A stretch of DNA of 6,503 bases from Bacteroidales bacterium (GTDB lineage Bacteria; Bacteroidota; Bacteroidia; Bacteroidales; S143-33), in NCBI GenBank assembly GCA_027083655.1, contig JALWNS010000138.1, positions 1 through 6,503 of the forward strand, written 5' to 3'. Position numbers and translations under genes: made by a program. Positions 1-5,318 of this stretch are shown piece by piece (position 1 is the first letter of the stretch; every line of letters starts with the position of its first letter). A model generated the notes under the pieces. It was not told the DNA's origin, searched no databases, and saw nothing but the letters and a program-made list of their open reading frames with translations.

Positions 1-4
1 AAGC

Positions 5-43
5 AAGGTTGTGTCAACCATACCCCCAAAAAAAGGTTGTCCC
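5..43. repeat. short repeats near the left edge, origin unknown
   Basis: A small dyad GGTTG-TGT-CAACC lies at 7-19, and its left arm recurs as GGTTGTCCC at 35-43 after a C5A7 run (24-35 region). On the minus strand the A run becomes a T run, so this could be part of a terminator for a gene that ends left of the window. It could also be the edge of a mobile element, but no transposase sequence is inside the window to support that. The arms are short and the case is weak. Confidence 0.2.
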
Positions 44-183
44 AAAATGTGAATTTAGTTATTCTAAAAATTAGCTCAAAGCGCTACGCAATACCACACG
101 CTAATGAAATATGTTGCATCTCTGCGCCGTATCCTTTTCTGTAAATTGCTTCATTAGTGAAGTTACATCGCAAAATAGAAAAT

Positions 184-203
184 TTTATTATCCACGTAAT
201 AAA
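184..203. promoter_or_regulatory. 7-bp dyad upstream of uvrA, possible operator
   Basis: TTTATTA (184-190) and TAATAAA (197-203) form a perfect inverted repeat around a 6-nt spacer (TCCACG). It ends 3 nt before the candidate -33 element of the uvrA promoter, a place where a dimeric regulator would act. uvrA is under LexA control in many bacteria, but this dyad does not resemble the LexA boxes I know, so the regulator is unknown. An AT-rich dyad of this size can also occur by chance. Confidence 0.3.
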
Positions 204-206
204 CCC

Positions 207-240
207 TTTCAAGTCTTTTGCCAAAAAATAACTAATTTTG
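207..240 (+). promoter_or_regulatory. candidate Bacteroidota-type promoter of uvrA
   Basis: TAATTTTG at 233-240 matches the Bacteroidota -7 consensus TAnnTTTG exactly. A -33-like TTTC lies at 207-210, 22 nt upstream, which is slightly long and has one mismatch to TTTG. Another TTTG at 217-220 is only 12 nt away and is too close. Transcription would begin near 247, leaving a leader of about 19 nt before the uvrA ATG. The -7 match is good and the -33 is weak. Confidence 0.45.
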
Positions 241-265
241 TTGTTCTAGAAACAGAGGACACAGC

Positions 266-3106
266 ATGGCACAGGAACAATACATTGAGATAACTGGAGC
301 AAGGGAAAATAATCTGAAAAATATCTCCCTGCAGTTGCCACGTGGCAAGCTCATCGTCATAACAGGCGTTAGTGGTTCGGGTAAATCGTCCCTGGCTTTT
401 GATACGCTTTTTGCCGAGAGTCAGAGACGCTATATTGAAAGCCTCTCGGCTTACGCACGCCAGTTCCTGGGTAAGGTCAAGAAGCCTGAAGTGGACCAGA
501 TCAAAGGCCTGCCACCGGCTATTGCCATAGAGCAAAAGGTAGCTACTGCCAATCCGCGCTCCACTGTGGGTACTGCAACCGAAATTTATGATTATCTACG
601 TTATTTGTTTGCGCGCATTGGCAAGACCATCTCGCCTGTGTCTGGCAAGGAAGTGAAGCGGCACAGTATTCAAGATGTGGTGCAGTTTTTTTCCCGTTTT
701 GATGAGGGTGTGAAAGCATATTTACTTGCGCCTCTAGACCTGGATTATGAGCAACTGCAAGCTAAGCTTGATTTTTACGAGCACGAAGGATTCATGCGTT
801 TTTATGCGGAATTTGATAACCTAGCAGAAGGCCAGGTTATTCGTCTGGCAGAGCTGCGCGAAAAGCCCGAGGCAATAAAAGACGCACGCAGTCTTTACCT
901 GCTAATTGACCGCGTCAAGGTGCAGCATACCGAAGATTTTGAGAGCCGTATTGCCGACTCTGTGCGTACTGCATTCTTTGAAGGACGCGGAGCTTGTGTG
1001 GTCAAAATCTTTGACAATGAACAGACGATTACAGAGACATTCTCCAACCGTTTTGAGGCAGACGGGATAGAATTTCACGAGCCCACGCCTGAGATGTTCA
1101 ACTTCAACAGTCCCATTGGTGCCTGCCCTGTATGTGGCGGTTTTGGCAATACCATTGGCATAGACGAGGATCTGGTTATTCCGAACAAAAACCTGTCTGT
1201 TTACCAGGATGCTGTGGCTCCATGGCGCGGACCTAAATTACAGTATTATAAGAATTTACTCGTACGCAATGCACATAAATTTGATTTTCCTGTACACACG
1301 CCATACAAGGACCTGACACCTGGGCAGAAGCGGCTTTTGTGGGAGGGTAATGAGTATTTTGTAGGGATTAATCAATTTTTCAAGATGCTGGAGAGCGAGC
1401 AGCACAAGGTGCAGAACCGTGTCATGCTCGCGCGCTACCGTGCCAAGACCACATGTCCGGCATGTCATGGCACACGGCTAAAAAAAGAGACCCGTTACGT
1501 CAAGGTTGGCGGCAAAAGCATACAGGACCTTGTTTTGATGCAGGTCAAAGACTTGCTTCAATGGTTTAATTCGCTAGAGCTAACAGAACATGAGCAGAAG
1601 GTAGCGCAGCGGTTAATAACAGAGATACGTCAACGTCTGCGTTATCTCAATGACATAGGGCTTGGTTACCTCACGCTCAACCGTGCATCCAACACGCTCA
1701 GCGGCGGCGAGATGCAGCGAATCAACCTGGCCACAGCCCTGGGTAGTTCGCTGCAAGGCTCGCTCTATATATTAGACGAGCCAACTGTGGGACTGCATGC
1801 GCGCGACGCCCAGAGGCTAGCGCGCGTACTGCGCAGTCTGCAGCAAATCGGCAATACTGTCGTGGTTGTTGAGCATGACGAAATCGTCATACGCGAGGCC
1901 GACTATATCGTGGACATGGGTCCTGGTGCTGGTATCTTTGGCGGGGAAGTGGTCTTCTCTGGCAGGTATGACGGTTTTCTGGCTGCAGATACGTTGACTG
2001 CGCAGTACCTGACTGGCCGCAGGCAGGTTGCAGTCCCACAGGCCCGCCGCCGCCCTTCACGGCACAAAGGCTTTATTACCATCAAAGGCGCACGGCAAAA
2101 TAACCTTAAAAACCTGGATGTACGCTTCCCGTTGAAACTAATGACTGTCGTCACAGGTGTGAGCGGTTCGGGCAAATCATCGCTCGTTATAGACGTGCTC
2201 TACTCTGCACTAGCCCATCACCTGGGGGATTATTCCCGACCCCTGGGCAAATTTGACAGTCTGGAAGGCGATGTGGACAAGATAGAGGCTATTGAGCTGG
2301 TGGACCAGAATCCCATTGGCCGTAGCTCGCGTTCCAATCCTGCTACATATATCAAGGCTTACGACTGGATACGTAAGATTTTTGCTGAGCAGCCAGCGGC
2401 CAAGATGTACGGTTTTGGTCCAGGACATTTTTCTTTCAACGTAGAAGGTGGCCGTTGTGAGGTTTGCCAGGGCGAAGGCGTTATCAGGGTAGAGATGCAA
2501 TTCATGCCAGATGTTATACTGGTATGCGAGGCATGCGGTGGCAAACGCTTTAAGGACGAAGTACTGGAGGTGACCTACCGTGGAAAGAATATTTACGAGG
2601 TCCTGGAGATGACTGTGGATGAGGCCGTATCGTTTTTTGAACCGGATCCTTCGGACAAATTGTCCACATATAACCAGAACATCATAGACCGCTTAAGGAT
2701 TCTGCAGAAAGTTGGGTTGGGCTATCTCAAACTTGGCCAATCCCTGAGCACGCTAAGCGGAGGCGAGAGCCAGCGCCTAAAACTTGCCACTTTCCTCCTG
2801 CAGGAAAACAGGGGAAAGCATACCCTGTTTATCTTTGACGAGCCGACTACAGGATTGCATTATGACGATGTAAACAAGCTTCTGAAGGCAATGAACGAGC
2901 TAGTTGACCACGGCAACACAGTGATAATCATCGAACACAATATGGACGTGATAAAATCTGCCGACTGGGTCATAGACCTGGGACCAGAGGGAGGCAACGA
3001 AGGAGGCCAGGTCATTTGCCAGGGCACACCAGAAAAAATTGCCCAGTGCAAGGAGTCTTACACCGGGCAATATCTAAAGCCATTGCTGACTAATCAACAT
3101 GCTTAA
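266..3106 (+). CDS. uvrA: UvrABC excinuclease subunit A (class I UvrA)
   Basis: Cytoplasmic DNA-damage sensor of nucleotide excision repair. The UvrA dimer finds bulky lesions, loads UvrB and leaves before UvrC cuts. The 946 residues match the usual length (E. coli UvrA is 940). Both ABC modules are intact. Module 1 has Walker A GVSGSGKSS (34-42), signature LSGGEMQR (478-485) and Walker B ILDEPTVGLH (502-511). Module 2 has GVSGSGKSS (631-639), LSGGESQR (830-837) and FDEPTTGLH (857-865). Zinc-type cysteine pairs are CPVC (287-290) and CPAC (397-400), and the DNA-binding zinc module has Cys731, Cys734, Cys754 and Cys757 with the same spacing as E. coli. The region between roughly 120 and 250, which holds the UvrB-binding domain, is present, so this is class I rather than a shortened UvrA2. 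ATG 266 is preceded by AGAGGA at 254-259. The usual CPxxG after 'ARIG' reads SPVSG (123-127). The 3' end overlaps the convergent GIN-domain gene by 17 nt. Confidence 0.97.
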   Translation: MAQEQYIEITGARENNLKNISLQLPRGKLIVITGVSGSGKSSLAFDTLFAESQRRYIESLSAYARQFLGKVKKPEVDQIKGLPPAIAIEQKVATANPRSTVGTATEIYDYLRYLFARIGKTISPVSGKEVKRHSIQDVVQFFSRFDEGVKAYLLAPLDLDYEQLQAKLDFYEHEGFMRFYAEFDNLAEGQVIRLAELREKPEAIKDARSLYLLIDRVKVQHTEDFESRIADSVRTAFFEGRGACVVKIFDNEQTITETFSNRFEADGIEFHEPTPEMFNFNSPIGACPVCGGFGNTIGIDEDLVIPNKNLSVYQDAVAPWRGPKLQYYKNLLVRNAHKFDFPVHTPYKDLTPGQKRLLWEGNEYFVGINQFFKMLESEQHKVQNRVMLARYRAKTTCPACHGTRLKKETRYVKVGGKSIQDLVLMQVKDLLQWFNSLELTEHEQKVAQRLITEIRQRLRYLNDIGLGYLTLNRASNTLSGGEMQRINLATALGSSLQGSLYILDEPTVGLHARDAQRLARVLRSLQQIGNTVVVVEHDEIVIREADYIVDMGPGAGIFGGEVVFSGRYDGFLAADTLTAQYLTGRRQVAVPQARRRPSRHKGFITIKGARQNNLKNLDVRFPLKLMTVVTGVSGSGKSSLVIDVLYSALAHHLGDYSRPLGKFDSLEGDVDKIEAIELVDQNPIGRSSRSNPATYIKAYDWIRKIFAEQPAAKMYGFGPGHFSFNVEGGRCEVCQGEGVIRVEMQFMPDVILVCEACGGKRFKDEVLEVTYRGKNIYEVLEMTVDEAVSFFEPDPSDKLSTYNQNIIDRLRILQKVGLGYLKLGQSLSTLSGGESQRLKLATFLLQENRGKHTLFIFDEPTTGLHYDDVNKLLKAMNELVDHGNTVIIIEHNMDVIKSADWVIDLGPEGGNEGGQVICQGTPEKIAQCKESYTGQYLKPLLTNQHA

Positions 3107-3848
3107 CAATACTAAGTCCTTCGGACTTGACATGTGTGCTTTTGGGATTGCCTTTGTACAGGACATAAGACATGCCTTCCACCTTGATATTCATCTCGTC
3201 TAGAGGATAGACTTTGCACATGCTAGCACCTTCTATCTTGGCATTAACGACGCGGATAGGCGTCTCTATAGCATTGATCAGACTGGCCCCCTCTATGTCA
3301 AAATCTGCATAATCAATAGGGTTGTCTAGTTGTAAGCGTACATAGCTTGCGCCCTCATCCTTGACGCTCAGGTGCTTAATCTCAGGTTCTCCTACTATCT
3401 TAATGGAGCTAGCACCCTCCAGGTCAAGTGATAAGTTATCAAGTTCAAAAGCTCCTGTGATAGTTATAGAAGCTGCTGTCTCCACGCAAATCTTCTCTAT
3501 ACTGGGCATGGTGATTATTATGCTAACCCTCAACGACCTGGTAGTAGGCATATCTTCATTAGCAGAAATGTAAAGAGTGGAATCATGCACAGACATTGTA
3601 AACTTCTCCAGCTCTATTGAGCTCTGCCCCTGTGATTTATCCAGCTCATCAAAAAGAAGAACGACTGTCTTGCTCTGCGAAGAATCAACCACACGGATTG
3701 AATAATCAGGGGAATACTGTATTAACACCTTTGCAGGGAATTCTAACTTTATCCTGTTAAAAGAATTAAACTTAAACTCCTTGCTAGTTTGTGCTTGCAA
3801 GGATAATGCTCCTAACAATAGCACAAAAGCTAAAATATACCTTCTCAT
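3090..3848 (-). CDS. secreted head-GIN domain (DUF2807) protein with EGAS-type repeats
   Basis: A 252-residue exported protein. It begins with a signal peptide: MRR, a hydrophobic core (about 4-17) and a likely signal peptidase I site after LQA, giving a mature N-terminal Gln. There is no lipobox Cys, so it is periplasmic or outside the cell. From about residue 120 it repeats a turn of the form EGAS followed by a short beta strand: ETAAS (123-127), EGAS (144, 165, 186, 206), EGMS (224) and EGLS (243), spaced 18-21 residues apart. This fits the right-handed beta-helix architecture known for DUF2807/head-GIN proteins, which Pfam labels putative autotransporter adhesin although no function is established. 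No autotransporter barrel or C-terminal sorting domain is present. Its start lies 47 nt after the stop of the SemiSWEET-like gene, and I see no promoter or clear Shine-Dalgarno sequence in that gap, so co-transcription is likely. Its last codons overlap the end of uvrA on the other strand. Confidence 0.85.
   Translation of the reverse strand: MRRYILAFVLLLGALSLQAQTSKEFKFNSFNRIKLEFPAKVLIQYSPDYSIRVVDSSQSKTVVLLFDELDKSQGQSSIELEKFTMSVHDSTLYISANEDMPTTRSLRVSIIITMPSIEKICVETAASITITGAFELDNLSLDLEGASSIKIVGEPEIKHLSVKDEGASYVRLQLDNPIDYADFDIEGASLINAIETPIRVVNAKIEGASMCKVYPLDEMNIKVEGMSYVLYKGNPKSTHVKSEGLSIVKHVD
3114..3128. terminator. small hairpin just past the uvrA stop
   Basis: AAGTCC (3114-3119), loop TTC, GGACTT (3123-3128) form a 6-bp perfect stem starting 7 nt after the uvrA stop codon. 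It lies inside the 3' coding end of the convergent GIN gene. It is followed by only a weak T-rich stretch (CTTTTGG at 3139-3145), so it is a poor intrinsic terminator. It is listed because no intergenic terminator exists between these two convergent genes. Confidence 0.22.
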
Positions 3849-3895
3849 AGCTACGTATTTTGTTTTTAACTATGACGAAACAGGAAAGCCAAAAG

Positions 3896-4204
3896 TTACT
3901 GCCGGGCTAATTTTTCCTTGAGTCTCTGCCAATCGCCACCATAAACAAATTTGGCATAAACAAGATAAAACGTAGCCACAATATTAACAAGGTAATTAAG
4001 CCACAGTGGCCACTGATAACGCCCTGAAGTAATATCCCCATGGGCAATATATATGAAAGTGAAGAGCACGCCAAAGGCCCACATCAACAGAAATCCCCAG
4101 CTAAAGCTAGACACATCATGAGTACGCCATGTCTTAACGACCTGTGGTATTACGCCTATTGACAAAACGATATTGCCAACCCAGCCTAGAACGTCAAAAA
4201 ACAT
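3896..4204 (-). CDS. PQ-loop / SemiSWEET-type small membrane transporter
   Basis: A 102-residue integral membrane protein with three predicted helices: about 3-22, 34-54 and 67-87. The PQ motif (Pro20-Gln21, in IGVIPQVVKTW) ends helix 1. Ser32-Ser33 and Ser35 follow in the short loop, as in PQ-loop proteins, and helix 3 carries Asn70 and Asn74 in LNYLVN. The size and single three-helix unit match bacterial SemiSWEETs, which dimerise to pass sugars across the inner membrane. The substrate here cannot be read from the sequence, and other PQ-loop roles are possible. The C-terminus is a short charged tail (WQRLKEKLARQ). The reading frame is open back to an ATG at 4333, but that would add 43 residues running into the divergent thioesterase gene. 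The start at 4204 is preferred because AAGGA lies 5 nt before it, the protein then begins at helix 1, and a promoter-like site lies just upstream. It probably leads an operon with the GIN-domain gene. Confidence 0.85.
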   Translation of the reverse strand: MFFDVLGWVGNIVLSIGVIPQVVKTWRTHDVSSFSWGFLLMWAFGVLFTFIYIAHGDITSGRYQWPLWLNYLVNIVATFYLVYAKFVYGGDWQRLKEKLARQ

Positions 4205-4209
4205 ATTCG

Positions 4210-4214
4210 TCCTT
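4210..4214 (-). promoter_or_regulatory. ribosome binding site of the SemiSWEET-like gene
   Basis: On the minus strand AAGGA, preceded by a run of A, stands 5 nt before ATG 4204. It is the clearest Shine-Dalgarno sequence in the window and decides the start of the transporter against the longer in-frame ATG at 4333. Confidence 0.6.
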
Positions 4215-4222
4215 TTTTGAAG

Positions 4223-4252
4223 TTTGGCTGACAAAATAAAATTTTTAAATTG
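4223..4252 (+). promoter_or_regulatory. candidate promoter of the acyl-ACP thioesterase gene
   Basis: TTTG (4223-4226) and TAAATTG (4246-4252) are separated by 19 nt, the typical Bacteroidota -33/-7 spacing. The -7 box lacks one T of TAnnTTTG. Transcription would start near 4259, about 20 nt before ATG 4280. The site lies almost entirely within the oppositely directed promoter at 4232-4262. Confidence 0.4.
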
Positions 4253-4262
4253 CCTTAACAAA
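4232..4262 (-). promoter_or_regulatory. candidate promoter of the SemiSWEET-GIN unit
   Basis: Read on the minus strand, TTTG (4262-4259), 19 nt, then TTATTTTG (4239-4232) match the Bacteroidota consensus with one mismatch in the -7 box. Transcription would begin near 4225, leaving a leader of about 20 nt that contains the AAGGA ribosome site. It overlaps the divergent thioesterase promoter. Confidence 0.45.
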
Positions 4263-4279
4263 CAAAACTGGTTTTGAAA

Positions 4280-5032
4280 ATGCAACCATATTCCGAAAAA
4301 TTTATTGTCAGGACGCACTATGTGGACATTCACCGCGAGCTACATCTTTATTCTCTGGTAAACATGCTTCAGGATTTAGCTGCCCGTCATGCAGACACAC
4401 TTGGATTTGGTTGGGATTTTTTGAATAAGCATAATTGGTTCTGGGTGTTAATACGTCTAAGAATTGACATTGTACGTCATCCTATGTGGAAAGAAGAAAT
4501 ACAGGTCGAAACCTGGCCAAAGGGGCATGATGCAGTGGCAAGTTACCGTGATTTTCTCTTTACTGACGCACAAGGCCAGGAGGTAATAAAAGCCACAACC
4601 TCATGGATAGTCTTAGACCGCGAAACACGCCGGCCTGTCAGAATGTCTGAAGTCTTTAAGGATGTCCGGCCGTTGATAAAAAAGCATGCTATAGAAGAAC
4701 CTGCTCCTAAAATAAGGCTTGGCCAGGATAAAAAGCTTTTGCATAGCCTCAAAGTGCTTTACACTGACCTGGATATGAACCTGCACATGAATAATGCTAA
4801 TTATGTACGCAAGATACTGGATGCTTATCCTTTGGATTTCCTTAAAACACATCATCCCAAGCAACTGATACTCAATTTCCTGAAAGAAACATTCCACGAC
4901 GATAAGCTAGACATCTACCTTCACAATGCTATAGAGGACAGGGTACATTATCTGAGCCTTGTCAACGGTAGCAGCCAGGCTAGTCTCTTTGCTCAGATAC
5001 AATGGGAAGAGAAGGAATATAGCTTGACGTAG
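4280..5032 (+). CDS. acyl-ACP thioesterase (FatA/FatB family, PF01643)
   Basis: Cytosolic enzyme that hydrolyses acyl-acyl carrier protein to free fatty acid and ACP, ending fatty acid synthesis. The 250 residues form two hot-dog domains (about 1-130 and 150-245), the usual size for bacterial members such as those of Bacteroides. Family signatures in domain 1 are WVLIRL (55-60), VETWPKG (76-82) and DRETRRPVR (113-121). Domain 2 has YTDLDMNLHMNN (161-172). Asp165, Asn167, His169 and Glu203 keep exactly the spacing of the catalytic residues reported for plant FatB (D281, N283, H285, E319, from memory). Position 204 is Thr where plants have Cys. Chain-length preference cannot be read by eye. ATG 4280 is preferred over an in-frame TTG two codons upstream; neither has a clear Shine-Dalgarno sequence. 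The gene diverges from the SemiSWEET-like gene, and their promoters appear to overlap. Confidence 0.93.
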   Translation: MQPYSEKFIVRTHYVDIHRELHLYSLVNMLQDLAARHADTLGFGWDFLNKHNWFWVLIRLRIDIVRHPMWKEEIQVETWPKGHDAVASYRDFLFTDAQGQEVIKATTSWIVLDRETRRPVRMSEVFKDVRPLIKKHAIEEPAPKIRLGQDKKLLHSLKVLYTDLDMNLHMNNANYVRKILDAYPLDFLKTHHPKQLILNFLKETFHDDKLDIYLHNAIEDRVHYLSLVNGSSQASLFAQIQWEEKEYSLT

Positions 5033-5110
5033 CAAGTATTACTGCTACCCGGTGCAAATGCATGCCAGTGGCTGCTAGGCTCTTTCCAACCCCTGCCCTG
5101 GGCAATGCAA

Positions 5111-5147
5111 GAGGAGAAGCACGCCCCGAAGTGGCGTGCTTCTCCTC
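5111..5147. terminator. 15-bp perfect hairpin between convergent genes, likely bidirectional terminator
   Basis: GAGGAGAAGCACGCC (5111-5125) pairs perfectly with GGCGTGCTTCTCCTC (5133-5147) around a 7-nt loop, and 10 of the 15 pairs are G-C. It lies 78 nt after the thioesterase stop and 171 nt past the stop of the convergent alcohol dehydrogenase. Position and stability fit a shared terminator, but neither side has a real T tract, so a repeat element or an RNA-stabilising structure is also possible. Confidence 0.6.
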
Positions 5148-5186
5148 CCAGTGGTTAATACAGATTTTACTATATACAACTCTTTA

Positions 5187-5219
5187 CCCTGCAAGGTGCC
5201 TACGGCACGCTTGCAAGGG
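5187..5219. repeat. second hairpin, imperfect, REP-like
   Basis: CCCTGCAAGGTGCC (5187-5200) pairs with GGCACGCTTGCAAGGG (5204-5219). There are 14 base pairs, two single-base bulges on the right arm and a 3-nt loop (TAC). The core GTGCCTACGGCAC is a tight palindrome. No T tract follows on either strand. It may be a back-up terminator for the alcohol dehydrogenase transcript or a dispersed palindromic repeat. The rest of 5033-5318 shows no gene. Confidence 0.45.
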
Positions 5220-5318
5220 ATGTGTGGATAACATTAGCACATAAAGTAGCCCTAAACCATTTTGGAACATTAATGCATACCTGCCTGAAGCTTGTTTTGT
5301 GGCCAGAGGTGTAAATCT

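Noticed and set aside
1..43. Terminal inverted repeat of an insertion sequence
   Set aside because: Arms are only 5 bp, no target duplication or transposase remnant can be seen, and the opposite end would be outside the window.
111..293. 60-residue plus-strand open frame before uvrA
   Set aside because: It runs through the candidate promoter and into uvrA in another frame, has no ribosome site and no recognisable protein features.
4274..4279. TTG start two codons before the thioesterase ATG
   Set aside because: The ATG at 4280 is a stronger start codon, and the extra Met-Lys adds nothing that is conserved in the family as far as I can see.
4205..4333. 43-residue N-terminal extension of the SemiSWEET-like protein from an upstream ATG at 4333
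   Set aside because: It would overlap the thioesterase coding start and both candidate promoters, has no ribosome site, and adds sequence foreign to the PQ-loop family; ATG 4204 has AAGGA 5 nt upstream.
5062..5244. 60-residue plus-strand open frame in the thioesterase-dehydrogenase gap
   Set aside because: It is made largely of the two inverted repeats, has no ribosome site and low-complexity composition; the hairpins explain the sequence better.
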